DNA from: an uncultured Paludibaculum sp.
Lineage (GTDB): Bacteria > Acidobacteriota > Terriglobia > Bryobacterales > Bryobacteraceae
DNA length: 64,000 nt
Assembly (NCBI RefSeq): GCF_963665245.1
Contig: NZ_OY762269.1
Location: 992,001-1,056,000 of the forward strand
Direction of reading: 5' to 3'
The number at the start of each line of letters is the position of its first letter. Position 1 is the stretch's first letter. The notes under the pieces are model-generated. The model saw nothing but the letters and a program-made list of their open reading frames with translations, ran no database searches and was not told where the DNA came from. This document shows, piece after piece, positions 8,861 through 17,715 of this stretch. The position numbers and the translations under genes are program-made.

Positions 8861-9700
8861 ATGCGCTATCCGCTATTGGCGCTGGCATTCCTGGCGTGCG
8901 CCGTCATCGGCAGGAGTCAATCACCGCGGCCGGCGCCGTCCTACTCCGCGGACAGCATCGTTAATCTGGCCAGTGGAGAGCGAGGACGCCTCGCTCCGAA
9001 CACCCTTGCGGCCATCTATGGCCGGAACCTGGCTCCGTACAGCCGTGCCCGCGTGGAGGGTGACCTGAAAGGTGGCGTGCTGCCCTATCAGTTGCCGGGC
9101 ACCGGCGTAACCGTAAAGGTCAGCGGTCTGCTTGCCCCGGTCGAGTACATTTCGCCGGAGGTAGTTACGTTTCTAGTCCCGTCGGAGTTGCGGCCCGGCC
9201 CGGCGACAATCGTTCTTACCTACAATTCCCTGAATGGTCCCATCGTCCGCGTGCAGTTGGCTCCAACGGCTCCTGCCTGGTTTCTGATGGAAACTGGTTT
9301 GGTGCTGGGCCGCCATCGAGACTCCATGGAGTGGATCGACCACAAAAACCCGGCGAGGCCGGGCGAGGCCGTGATCGTCTACGCCGCCGGGCTCGGCGAC
9401 ACTGAACCGGTGCTGCCTTACCGTGAGTTCCCGCGCGACCCCGTGCCGTTGGCGGCGGCGCCGTCTGTTCGCCTCACTCTGGCCGGGCGTGACCTGGATC
9501 CAGCCCGGATCCTGTACATCGGGCTAACTCCTGGATTTCCAGGGGTATACCAAGTGGATCTGGTGTTGCCCGACGACCTTCCACAGGATCCGGAGCTAGT
9601 CCTGGAGGTCTCCGGCGATCAGACTGCCTCTGGCGCCTGTCTGCGCTTCCAACCGACACCGCCGCAACCGGATGCTCCTCCATTACGTTCAACAAGATGA
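8861..9700 (+). CDS. Secreted protein with a Solibacter-type (TIGR03437-like) C-terminal domain
   Basis: The 279-residue protein starts with a signal peptide (MRYPLLALAFLACAVIGRSQ). It then shows the pattern of the 'Solibacter uncharacterised C-terminal domain': SIVNLASGERGRLAPNTLAAIYG, then GTGVTVKVSGLLAPVEYISP, VVTFLVPSELRPGPATIVL, RPGEAVIVYAAGLG and FPGVYQVDLVLPDDLP. In relatives this domain usually ends a long extracellular beta-sandwich or propeller protein; here it stands alone after the signal peptide. Its function is unknown and an extracytoplasmic role is inferred. It follows mutY by 75 bp on the same strand. Confidence 0.85.
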   Translation: MRYPLLALAFLACAVIGRSQSPRPAPSYSADSIVNLASGERGRLAPNTLAAIYGRNLAPYSRARVEGDLKGGVLPYQLPGTGVTVKVSGLLAPVEYISPEVVTFLVPSELRPGPATIVLTYNSLNGPIVRVQLAPTAPAWFLMETGLVLGRHRDSMEWIDHKNPARPGEAVIVYAAGLGDTEPVLPYREFPRDPVPLAAAPSVRLTLAGRDLDPARILYIGLTPGFPGVYQVDLVLPDDLPQDPELVLEVSGDQTASGACLRFQPTPPQPDAPPLRSTR

Positions 9701-9822
9701 CCCGGCTCCGGCCGGCGCAGCTACGCCGCGAATGGGTGATTGAGTGGATTCATTCATCTCCAGTGCGGAAAAAACATCTCAACCTCCTTCGGTGGGGTTA
9801 GTCTAGGATGAGGGAGCACAAA

Positions 9823-10608
9823 GTGCATATCGGCGCCATCTGTATCACCCCGTTGCTGGCTCTGGCCCTCTTTGCTCAACCTCCGGCGCGTACCGGTTGG
9901 CAAGCGGCTCAGGACGCTCTCGCCGCAGGCGAAGAACGGGTCTACACCATCGCTGCCGGCACCAAAATCCCGCTGCAACTCATAAACAGTATCAGCACAA
10001 AGACCGCCGCGATCGGTGACCGGGTCTACCTTCAAACCAACTTCCCGGTGCTTTCCGACAGCCGCATTGTGATTCCGCCTGGTTCTTACGTCACCGGCAC
10101 CGTCACTCAGGTGAAACGCGCTGGTAAGGTGAAAGGCCGGGCGGAACTCTACGTTCGTTTCGACTCGCTCACCCTGGCCAACGGAGTCACCCGTGACTTC
10201 AGGGCCTCACTCGGCACGGTCGATGGTTCAAACCCGGGTAAGGTGGATCGTACCGAAGGAAAAGTCGAGGGCGACGGGTCGAAGGCTTCCGATGCCATGA
10301 AGGTCGGCGAAGCCGCCGGCTGGGGCACCATGATCGGCGGTGTTGCCAGCCGTACCGGGACTGGCGCGGGCATCGGCGCGGCCGCCGGAGCAGCCGCTGG
10401 TTTGGCCGGTATCCTCATGACTCGAGGGCCAGATGCCATCATCGAAAGAGGTTCCACCATCGAGATGGTCATCGACCGCAGCCTGAAGTTTTCGGACGAA
10501 GAACTGGCTGGCATCGCCCCGGCTCGCGTCGGGGCTCCGCAGGTGCCGCCGCCGGCACGGCCGTCCACATCTGGTGGACTCTCCAGGCGGCCTTTTCCGG
10601 TCCGCTGA
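9823..10608 (+). CDS. Secreted/periplasmic protein with glycine-rich segment
   Basis: A GTG start at 9823 is preferred because GAGGGAG lies seven bases upstream and it gives a cleaner signal peptide (MHIGAICITPLLALALFAQ); an ATG at 9808 adds five residues. The body (YTIAAGTKIPLQLINSISTKTAAIGDR, then YLQTNFPVL, VIPPGSYVTGTVTQVKRAGKVKGRAEL) resembles the VirB10/TrbI-like beta-barrel domain often found in acidobacterial secreted proteins. It is followed by a Gly/Ala-rich zipper (about 170-195, GTGAGIGAAAGAAAGLAG) that could sit in a membrane, and a Pro-rich tail. The function is not known. Confidence 0.8.
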   Translation: MHIGAICITPLLALALFAQPPARTGWQAAQDALAAGEERVYTIAAGTKIPLQLINSISTKTAAIGDRVYLQTNFPVLSDSRIVIPPGSYVTGTVTQVKRAGKVKGRAELYVRFDSLTLANGVTRDFRASLGTVDGSNPGKVDRTEGKVEGDGSKASDAMKVGEAAGWGTMIGGVASRTGTGAGIGAAAGAAAGLAGILMTRGPDAIIERGSTIEMVIDRSLKFSDEELAGIAPARVGAPQVPPPARPSTSGGLSRRPFPVR

Positions 10609-10636
10609 GGTTGCCAGCGCCTCAGGTGTTCTGTCG

Positions 10637-10788
10637 ACTGGTTCCCGGGTTTCCCCGGGAGTTGGGGCCGAAAGGCCCTAGAGCCAGTAGGTAGATCAAC
10701 TCATCCGTCTAGTACGAACGCTTCTACTGGGCCGAGCTAAGGTAAGGGCGTCAATTGAGTCCCTACTCCTATTTGTCTACCTACTGGC
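10637..10788 (+). ncRNA. Structured leader RNA with two mutually exclusive stems
   Basis: Four elements are visible. ACTGGT (10637-10642) pairs with GCCAGT (10683-10688; one G-U pair) to close a three-way junction. Hairpin one pairs TCCCGGG (10643-10649) with CCCGGGA (10654-10660). Hairpin two pairs GGGCC (10665-10669) with GGCCC (10674-10678) around a GAAA tetraloop. The second strand of the closing stem is also the first strand of a perfect 13-bp stem, GCCAGTAGGTAGA (10683-10695) with TCTACCTACTGGC (10776-10788). The two stems cannot form together, which is what a switch would look like. It lies 31 bp upstream of the degenerate GGDEF gene. I cannot assign it to a known RNA family. Confidence 0.5.
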
Positions 10789-10818
10789 AACCCCTACAAT
10801 CTTTCATAGGGTATTTCC

Positions 10819-13803
10819 ATGGGCGCAATAGAAATCCAGGTGTTCGTCAGCCTGGTGGTCATTCTCGGAGCCGCCTTCGTCGCGCTGATCTGTGATTTTC
10901 TGAAGGGCAGCAATGAGCAACTTCGGGAAGCCAACATCGTCATGCGCGTTCGTCAGGATGAGCGCGACAAACGTGACGACCTTGTCGAGAAGGTTCAGCA
11001 GCAGACCATCGAGGTAGTGGCCAAGGTGCAGGGAGCGTTGGCTGCCCGGCCCGTCGTGCCCGCAGTTCCGGCAGCCCAGCCCGCCCCATGGACCCAGCAG
11101 CCAACGGCCGCCCCGCTGATGACTCCGGTTTCCGATGCGCGCGAACTGTTTGAGCGGGCACAGTCGGAACGGTCCGCTCGTGGCCGGCGCACCGGGCGCC
11201 GGGTCGAGGAGAAGCCGACCGCGCCGCTCAAGTCAGAACCTGTTGCCGGTTGGGCACAAGACATCGTCATCCGGAAGCATCAGGAGGCTGAGCCCGTCGA
11301 GGCGGCAGCCGCTGAGATGGCACCAGCCGAGGCGACACAAGTCCCAGTGCCTGCCGCACCGGTGGCCATGCCGGCCCCCATCGCTCAGTCCTCCAACTAC
11401 GAGTTCGCCGCTACAGACGCCCCCGCTGATCTGTCCGCGCCCGCGCCCGGTTTGGAGCACAGCGAGACCTTTGTTCCGCTGGCGTCCACGGCCTCGCTGA
11501 CACTTGTCCCCTCCGGTGCTTCCCCGGTGTTTGTGGTGCCGTCCTATTCCAATCTCACTGAGATGGAAGACCATGGGATGGCAGGCACTCCTCCTCAAAC
11601 GACGCAGGAAGCCGATCGTTCTCCCGCCATGGTCGACGCCCAGCAGACCCTGCAGTCCCAGGCCGTCTCCGTGCCGGTTGCCATCTCCACTTTTGGCGTC
11701 GAAGCCAATCCTTTGGAGCCGGAGGCCGCCATTCCCCATATGGCTGAGTCCACAGCCGCCTGCCGGCTGGCTGAAGGCTCAACAGTTGCTCTGGCTACCG
11801 CGAATCCAGCCGCCATGGCGGCCTCAGTGGTGGAGTTGACGTCCAACGCGGTGAGTGCCCAGGCGGAGTCCAACTTCCCGGCTCTCAACCTTCACTCGGA
11901 AGTGCCGGAATTCGAGATTGTTCCACCCGCGATTGAGGAGTTCTCAGGGAACCAGGAATCCTCCGAAGTATTCGAAGCGCCACTCGCCGAAGGTCCTTTC
12001 GCTGAGACAGTTTCGACCGAACAGGCTCCGGCCGGAGTTGCGGAGATCACCGAAGAGCCCGTCGTCGTGTTCGAAGCTCCTATTGCCGAAGCTGTTGTGG
12101 CCGAAGAAGCTCCGGCGGAAGCGGCGGAGGTTGTGGAAGGGCCTGTCGCCGTCGCGTCCGAAGCGCCGGTTGCCGAACCCGTTGCGACTGAAACCGTGGT
12201 GATCGACGATACGCTGTCTGAGGCAGTTGCGTCGTCCATCAGCGAATCGGCTGAAGCCGTTGTTCAAGAACTGCCCATGGTCGACTCCATGGACGCTCCT
12301 ATCTCGACTCCCGACTACTCTCTGCTCGACGACATGCCTGTCTACGCGGAGATTCCAACCCTGCCTCGCGTGGAAGCGATGCCCGAGCCTGTGGCCGTTG
12401 CACCGGTCGAGGCTGCCCCCGCCTCGCTCTTCGAGCCCACCGTGGTCGAAGGCGCGCCAGATGAAGAGATCCAGGTGGTTCGCATCCGCGTCCTGCGCGA
12501 CGACGATGTGCTGCCCGGCTCTGAATTCGCTGACACTCTCATCTCATTGGACGAGTTGTCTTCTTTGTCGTCTACTTCTGCTCATGCGGAGGCCATCGCG
12601 GTAGCTCAATCGCTGGTCGCCGAAGTGGCGGCCGACGTCCAACCGGAACAGCTTGCCGAGCCCGAGTCCATCATTGCAAGGATGCTAGCCGAAGCCCAAC
12701 CGGAGCTGTTCGTCGAAGCCGAGCCGGTGAATGCTGAGATGCCGTCCGAAGCTCAGCCGGAAGAAGTCGCCGAGCCTGGGTCCATCGTTGCCAGGATGCT
12801 GGCCGAAGTCGAGCCGGAACCGGTCATTGAAGCTGAGCCTGTCGTGGTTGCGATGCAGGCCGAAGTCGAGCCGGAACCGGTTGTCGATGCCGAGCCAGTT
12901 GTCGCCGAGATGCTGGGCGAAGCCCAACCGGAAGCGGTCATTGAAGCCGGACCGGTGACTGCCGAGATGCTGGACGAAGCTCGGCCCGAACCCTTTGCCG
13001 AGTTCGCCAGTTCCCTTGAAACATCCGAAGAGCCATCCATCTGGCTCACTGGCGCGGAACCATCCACTTGGGATCTCCACCCGGAACCCGTCGTCACCGA
13101 AGCGGAGCCCATCCCGGACGAGCCGATGTTCGCCGAGGCTTCAGCTCTCGCCCTTGCTGCTTCCAGCGAGCCGTTTTCCTACCGACCGACGATTCCAGAT
13201 CCGGTCGCCGAAACGGCGGCACCCGTCATTCCACAAAGCGAGATGCGCCCCAAGGTCGTCGAAATGCGCACCGCTGCTCCACATCGCATCGAGCAGGAAG
13301 CTCCGTCTGCTCCAACGCTGGCTCTCCCCGGCGGCTTCCATGAGCCCAACGCACTCGCCCGTCTTCTCGAGGACGAATCGACCTTCGCTGGTCTCGTGAT
13401 TGCTGTCAGCGTGGTCGACTACGTCCGCCTGATGGCCGATCAGGGGAAGCCCGCCATTGAGCAGATTATGGCGTCCGTCACGCGTCTGATCATGTCGCTC
13501 ACCCGCGAACAGGATTTCGCCTGCCGCATTGCGGAAGACGAGTTCATCCTCATCTTCGGAAGCGAAACCGGCGCAGCCGCCAAACGCCGTACACAGTTGG
13601 TTTCTGAACGTTTGTGGGATTACCAACTGCGCTCCCTTGGCTCCGTGTCCATCATCTTCAGTTGGGGCGCCGCCGAGTCGCAGCTTCAGCCTATCGTTCA
13701 TGCCGTCGAGAATGCTCGCGAGCAGATGCTGGAAACCCGCCGCAACCGGCGTAATCTCACCGGCGTCTCCCGCCGTTTCGGTCGCCAGGTGGCCAATAGC
13801 TAA
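10819..13803 (+). CDS. Membrane-anchored repeat protein with degenerate GGDEF domain
   Basis: The 994-residue protein has an N-terminal membrane helix (about residues 6-27, VFVSLVVILGAAFVALICDF) and a short charged coiled coil (about 35-75). A very long Ala/Glu/Pro-rich low-complexity region follows (about 80-840), including seven 19-residue tandem units near 603-729. The C-terminal globular domain (about 845-985) is GGDEF-like: FAGLVIAVSVVDYVRLMADQ, CRIAEDEFILIF, then SVSIIFSWGAAE. The signature is A905-E-D-E-F instead of GGDEF, so diguanylate cyclase activity is doubtful. A spanning or tethering role with a possible c-di-GMP or nucleotide-sensing head is inference. A strong terminator follows. 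Confidence 0.8.
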   Translation: MGAIEIQVFVSLVVILGAAFVALICDFLKGSNEQLREANIVMRVRQDERDKRDDLVEKVQQQTIEVVAKVQGALAARPVVPAVPAAQPAPWTQQPTAAPLMTPVSDARELFERAQSERSARGRRTGRRVEEKPTAPLKSEPVAGWAQDIVIRKHQEAEPVEAAAAEMAPAEATQVPVPAAPVAMPAPIAQSSNYEFAATDAPADLSAPAPGLEHSETFVPLASTASLTLVPSGASPVFVVPSYSNLTEMEDHGMAGTPPQTTQEADRSPAMVDAQQTLQSQAVSVPVAISTFGVEANPLEPEAAIPHMAESTAACRLAEGSTVALATANPAAMAASVVELTSNAVSAQAESNFPALNLHSEVPEFEIVPPAIEEFSGNQESSEVFEAPLAEGPFAETVSTEQAPAGVAEITEEPVVVFEAPIAEAVVAEEAPAEAAEVVEGPVAVASEAPVAEPVATETVVIDDTLSEAVASSISESAEAVVQELPMVDSMDAPISTPDYSLLDDMPVYAEIPTLPRVEAMPEPVAVAPVEAAPASLFEPTVVEGAPDEEIQVVRIRVLRDDDVLPGSEFADTLISLDELSSLSSTSAHAEAIAVAQSLVAEVAADVQPEQLAEPESIIARMLAEAQPELFVEAEPVNAEMPSEAQPEEVAEPGSIVARMLAEVEPEPVIEAEPVVVAMQAEVEPEPVVDAEPVVAEMLGEAQPEAVIEAGPVTAEMLDEARPEPFAEFASSLETSEEPSIWLTGAEPSTWDLHPEPVVTEAEPIPDEPMFAEASALALAASSEPFSYRPTIPDPVAETAAPVIPQSEMRPKVVEMRTAAPHRIEQEAPSAPTLALPGGFHEPNALARLLEDESTFAGLVIAVSVVDYVRLMADQGKPAIEQIMASVTRLIMSLTREQDFACRIAEDEFILIFGSETGAAAKRRTQLVSERLWDYQLRSLGSVSIIFSWGAAESQLQPIVHAVENAREQMLETRRNRRNLTGVSRRFGRQVANS
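12625..13002 (+). repeat. 57-bp tandem coding repeat (19-aa units)
   Basis: About seven consecutive units of 57 bp start near 12625, 12682, 12739, 12796, 12853, 12910 and 12967. The consensus peptide is roughly MLAEAQPEPVIEAEPVVAE, with strictly conserved Pro-Glu at positions 7-8. The periodicity is exact in length while the sequence has diverged, so the length is under selection or the array is old. Confidence 0.85.
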
Positions 13804-13823
13804 GACATTCCCCGAAAATAACG

Positions 13824-13860
13824 AAGGCCCGCTCGTCTGCCACGGCAGCGAGCGGGCCTT
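13824..13860. terminator. Strong bidirectional hairpin terminator
   Basis: AAGGCCCGCTCG (13824-13835) pairs with CGAGCGGGCCTT (13849-13860), and the stem continues with CTGCC/GGCAG around a 2-base loop. It lies between the convergent GGDEF-like gene (+) and response-regulator gene (-), so it can end transcription in both directions. Confidence 0.85.
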
Positions 13861-13884
13861 GATTGTCTCACGGATAGGTCCTGT

Positions 13885-14262
13885 TTATGCGAGCGCGTCG
13901 GAGACAGCCTTCAGGACGGTTGCGAGCTGCAGCGGCTTTGCCAGGGTTCCATGGGCACCCAGATAGCCTGCAATCCGAAGATAGTCGCCGCCAAAAGCTC
14001 CTGACATCGCAATTACCCGCACATCGGGGTAATCCCGCCGGATCAGCTTGATGGTCTCAATGCCTTCCTGCTCCGGCATAACCAGATCGGTGATGATCAC
14101 CTGGAACTTTTCGTGCTGGAGACTGGTCAGCGCTTCGCGGCCATTCGCCGCCACCGAAACCGTGTAACCCGCCGTCCGCAGCATCGAAGCTACGACCTCG
14201 CGAACGGCGGCGTCGTCATCCACAACGAGAATATTTGCCGGACTGGCGCTCACGTCGTCCAT
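13885..14262 (-). CDS. Single-domain response regulator (CheY-like receiver)
   Basis: The protein is about 125 residues and consists only of a receiver domain with no output domain. Counting from the upstream TTG at 14271, the acidic pocket is VVDDD (17-20), the phosphorylation site is D62 in IITDLVMP, the switch Ser is S90 (IAMSG), and the conserved lysine is K112 (LAKPL). GAGGAGG touches the ATG at 14262 and is better spaced for the GTG at 14253, so the start may be nine bases later. No histidine kinase is adjacent, so it is an orphan. Proximity to the convergent GGDEF-like gene is suggestive only. Confidence 0.92.
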   Translation of the reverse strand: MDDVSASPANILVVDDDAAVREVVASMLRTAGYTVSVAANGREALTSLQHEKFQVIITDLVMPEQEGIETIKLIRRDYPDVRVIAMSGAFGGDYLRIAGYLGAHGTLAKPLQLATVLKAVSDALA

Positions 14263-14334
14263 CCTCCTCAAGTGTACATCTTATGGCTGAACGATTCGAG
14301 ATGCTGGGGTCCCAAAATGGGTGTAGCCCGCACT

Positions 14335-17043
14335 CTACCGTTGGCGCGCCAGTCGATCGAGAGCCTCGATCTCCTTGCCTGCGTCCGCGAACTGGCCTTG
14401 CGCCATCAACTCTTTGAAGCGTTTGAGATGCGACTGGATTTCGTTCCGGAGCCGGGCGGCCTCGTTCTGGTCAGTGGATCCGGATCCAGCCGTCTTCGTT
14501 TCGCCCGGCTCCGTGGTCTGACCCTTGCTCTGGGTGGGCTGAATAGGTACCCCGGTGAGTTCGCTCAGGGCCTGTTCATACGTGTCGGTGTAGATGAGCC
14601 GGTTCCCCATGGCCACCACCACCTTCTTCAGTTGCGGCATACGCGCTTCTGACGCCTGAATGTAGATCGGCTCGATGTACAGCAACGTGTTCTCCACCGG
14701 CAGCACCAACATCTGCCCGCGCAGAACCTGTGACCCCTGCTGATTCCACAGAGTTAGGTCTTTCGAGATGTTCTGATCCTGGCTGATCCTCGCCTCAATC
14801 TGCATCGGACCGAAAATCAGCTCCTGCTTCGATAACTGTAGAAAATTCAGTTCGCCCAGAGCCGACCCATCGCAACGAGCCACCATCACGCCAATCAGGT
14901 TGTCCTTGTTCCTCGGGGTAAATGTCGTCATTAACAGAAACTCCGCTACGTCGCTGCCAGGGAGCGTAGCTACTACGTAAGTGGGAGAAACTGGTTCCGG
15001 CTTGCCCGACGGGCCGTTGAGGTTTCGAGCGATGTCCCATTGGTCCTCCTTGTTGAAGAAGGCCTCGGGATTCGTCATATGGTACGTCCGGTAAACCTCG
15101 GCTTGCAGCCGGAAGATCAGTTCCGGATAGCGTGCGTGCGCCTTCAACTCGTCCGGCATCGCGGACCAGGGTTGTATCAGCTTGGGGAACAGCTGCTGAT
15201 AGGCTGCCAGAAGCGGGTCCCGGTCCCCAAATGCATATAGGCTGATTGTGCCGTCGTACGCATCCACGGTCGCCTTGACCGAATTTCGGATGTAGTTCAC
15301 CCTGCCAATGTCTTCCAAAACGAACATCTTCGAATAAGGATGTGCATTGCTGGTCGTGTAGCCGTCCACCATCCACGTGAGCCGTCCCGCTTTAGTGATC
15401 ACCAGATACGGATCGGCATCCCACACCACAAATCCGGCCAGCGCCTCCAGCCGCTCACGCACCTTCCGTCGGATCATCATGCGGCTTTCCGGAGCCAGAT
15501 ATGACGTCAACAGAATGTTCCAGTCGCCCGTCGACAACGCCGCCGCGAGCCGCATCGGAATCGACGACATGGGGAAGCCGCCCTTGCCCTCATATCTCGT
15601 CTCCACATTGCCCGCACCTGAAGGATAGTTGAACTCAGGTTGCTTCGTGTGAACAAACACCGGTTCATGCGACACTTCGCCGTAGTACAGTTCCGGCCGC
15701 GTCAGCTTCAACGAAGGGGTCTTCACTACCGCCGGAGCGTCCTGTACCAACAGCAGCGGAAGTCCTTCCTTCGTAATCCTCGCCGCCTCGGCCACCACCA
15801 TTCCATACCCATGGGTGTAGATGAAATGCGGATTGATCCACCGCGACCGTGCGTCGCCCGGCAACTGAGCCACATCAATTTCGCGCGGAGTCACCAGCAC
15901 CTGGCGCAATTGGCCGTCAACTTGATAGCGATCGACGTCGCTGTCATGAAATACGTAGTACGGCCGCAATGCCTGAATCTGGGTCACTGTGTCATGAAAT
16001 GCCCGCCAGTCCCACAGCCGGACATTGTCCAGCAGTTGGCGATGCTTGGAGACGTCGATCGGCGCCTCGATCTTCGCGGCGAAATCCGTCTCCTTGGTAT
16101 GTGTGCCGAGCCCATAGGCTGAGCGCGTTGCCTCGATATGACGTTTGATAAATGGCTTCTGGATCGTGATTTCACTCGGGCGTACATAGACGGCCGTTAC
16201 CAACATGGGCGCCGCTACCAGCAAGGCATAGGTCGCCACCAAACCGATGAGGACCTTCGGCTTTCGCATCAGCATGCCCGCCGCCGCCGCCAGCGCCGCC
16301 ACAATATTCAGCCAGAGGAGCGGAATGGTCAGATTCTCCGCCACCCAGTCTACGCCCACCAGCGACCCATGGTCGTCCAGCAGCAGGTCGTACCGGTCGA
16401 GATAGAACTTGCTTGCCCAGGCCACCAGGAAGAAGGCGGCCACACCACGCAGAAAGCTAGAATCCAGCGCGCCGTGCAGGCTAAGCCCGGCCATATCCAG
16501 CCGGATGCCCTCCTGCGGATTCCAGTCCGGCAGCTGATCCTTTAGGCTCCACCCGCGCGCCGTCAGCCAATGCGCCAACGCCGCGACTACGCTTACCGCC
16601 AGCAGGTACCTCAGCACCACGCCCAGGAATGGCACGTCGAAGAAGTAGAAGGAGAGGGGGTGCCCGAACACTGGATCGCGCCAGCCGCCCGAGTCCAGTC
16701 CGTGCCCGCCGAACCAGCGCACCACGGTCCACGAATCCACCGTCGCCACCGCCACCAGCGTAGCCAGCGCCAGAGCGACAGCCGTCGCGAGTTTGGCGTA
16801 GCCCGGGTGCTGCCGCATGCTCGTGCCCGCATGCTTCATGCCTCGCGCATGAGCGACCCAGAATGCCACGAAAGCCAGGAGGCCGGCCCCCACAACTGGC
16901 ACGGAGCCATAGCTCAGCATCTGGATCCAGGTTTCCACCTGGCCCATCTCGTGCCACCACTCATACTCGATCGCAAAGCCCGCCACCCAGCGAACGCCAA
17001 GCAGTACGACCAGAATGATGGCTAGGATCAAACCGCGGCCCAT
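14335..17043 (-). CDS. UPF0182 family integral membrane protein
   Basis: The 902-residue protein begins MGRGLILAIILVVLLGVRWVAG and has about seven hydrophobic helices within the first 290 residues. A large extracytoplasmic domain follows, with motifs of the UPF0182/COG1615 family such as FVWDADPYLV, WMVDGYTTSNAHPYS, NYIRNSVKATVDAYDG and RYPELIFRLQAEVYRTYHM. A charged tail near 845-900 (TEPGETKTAGSGSTDQNEAARL) could form a coiled coil. The biochemical function of the family is not established. The length is normal (about 900-1000 residues). It stands alone, divergent from the DinB-like gene. Confidence 0.95.
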   Translation of the reverse strand: MGRGLILAIILVVLLGVRWVAGFAIEYEWWHEMGQVETWIQMLSYGSVPVVGAGLLAFVAFWVAHARGMKHAGTSMRQHPGYAKLATAVALALATLVAVATVDSWTVVRWFGGHGLDSGGWRDPVFGHPLSFYFFDVPFLGVVLRYLLAVSVVAALAHWLTARGWSLKDQLPDWNPQEGIRLDMAGLSLHGALDSSFLRGVAAFFLVAWASKFYLDRYDLLLDDHGSLVGVDWVAENLTIPLLWLNIVAALAAAAGMLMRKPKVLIGLVATYALLVAAPMLVTAVYVRPSEITIQKPFIKRHIEATRSAYGLGTHTKETDFAAKIEAPIDVSKHRQLLDNVRLWDWRAFHDTVTQIQALRPYYVFHDSDVDRYQVDGQLRQVLVTPREIDVAQLPGDARSRWINPHFIYTHGYGMVVAEAARITKEGLPLLLVQDAPAVVKTPSLKLTRPELYYGEVSHEPVFVHTKQPEFNYPSGAGNVETRYEGKGGFPMSSIPMRLAAALSTGDWNILLTSYLAPESRMMIRRKVRERLEALAGFVVWDADPYLVITKAGRLTWMVDGYTTSNAHPYSKMFVLEDIGRVNYIRNSVKATVDAYDGTISLYAFGDRDPLLAAYQQLFPKLIQPWSAMPDELKAHARYPELIFRLQAEVYRTYHMTNPEAFFNKEDQWDIARNLNGPSGKPEPVSPTYVVATLPGSDVAEFLLMTTFTPRNKDNLIGVMVARCDGSALGELNFLQLSKQELIFGPMQIEARISQDQNISKDLTLWNQQGSQVLRGQMLVLPVENTLLYIEPIYIQASEARMPQLKKVVVAMGNRLIYTDTYEQALSELTGVPIQPTQSKGQTTEPGETKTAGSGSTDQNEAARLRNEIQSHLKRFKELMAQGQFADAGKEIEALDRLARQR

Positions 17044-17150
17044 GGATTTTCCTCCTCACCTAGTGTATGCCTCCGGTCCCCGGAGTAGCTGGGAAAGATC
17101 CGCGCGATAATCGCAAGAAACGGCACTACCGTCCGCGAGGAGCAACTCCC

Positions 17151-17597
17151 TTGAATCCTGAACTCGCTCTGCTGCTCGAATCCATCGACGAAGCTTTTGA
17201 TCGCAAGTCCTGGCATGGCCCCAATCTCCGCGGAGCCCTCCGCGGCGTCACATGCACAACGGCCCAGTGGCGCCCCGCGCCCGGCCGGCATAGCATCTGG
17301 GAGCTCACTCTGCATTGCGCCTACTGGAAGTACGTGGGCCGGCGCCGCCTCACCGGTGAGAAACGCGGGTCATTCCCCCTCCAAGGCTCGAACTTCTTCC
17401 CCATACCCGAGGAGTCGACGGAAGCCGCCTGGAAGCACTCGGTCAACCTGCTCGTCGCTCAGCATCAGGACTGGCGGGCCGCCGTGACGCGGGCCACCCG
17501 GCTCGACGCTAGGAAGATCCATCTCATCCGAGGTGTGGCCGCCCACGACCTCTATCATGCCGGCCAGATCCAGTTGCTGAAGCGGATGCAGCCGTAG
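17151..17597 (+). CDS. DinB-like (DinB_2) four-helix protein
   Basis: A TTG start at 17151 (MNPELALLLESIDEAFD) is chosen because GAGGAG lies nearby and the longer in-frame reading from 17067 overlaps the neighbour's promoter region and is basic and low in homology. The 148-residue protein keeps the three metal-binding positions typical of the DinB/YfiT fold: H in SIWELTLHCAYWKY (helix 2), and the H..YHAGQI pair at the C-terminus (VAAHDLYHAGQIQLLKRM). Members are metal-dependent hydrolases or thiol transferases; which reaction occurs here cannot be told. Confidence 0.8.
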   Translation: MNPELALLLESIDEAFDRKSWHGPNLRGALRGVTCTTAQWRPAPGRHSIWELTLHCAYWKYVGRRRLTGEKRGSFPLQGSNFFPIPEESTEAAWKHSVNLLVAQHQDWRAAVTRATRLDARKIHLIRGVAAHDLYHAGQIQLLKRMQP

Positions 17598-17715
17598 ACG
17601 GTGGGTGCGCGGTCAATGACCAGCCATCCGCCACCAACGCGAAGATCGCGCGGCCGCCATTCCCGACTGGCGTCCTTCATTGGGATGCGGCGGTCTCCGG
17701 ACGGATGTCTTCGGG

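Noticed and set aside
10637..10788. tRNA or c-di-GMP-I riboswitch
   Set aside because: No cloverleaf or anticodon arm, and the conserved c-di-GMP-I core as I know it is not visible; kept only as an unassigned structured RNA.
11892..12267. Minus-strand frames inside the repeat-protein gene
   Set aside because: Low-complexity mirror images of the Ala/Glu/Pro-rich linker.
12625..13002. CRISPR-like regular spacing
   Set aside because: The 57-bp period is a coding tandem repeat in frame with the protein, with no unique spacers.
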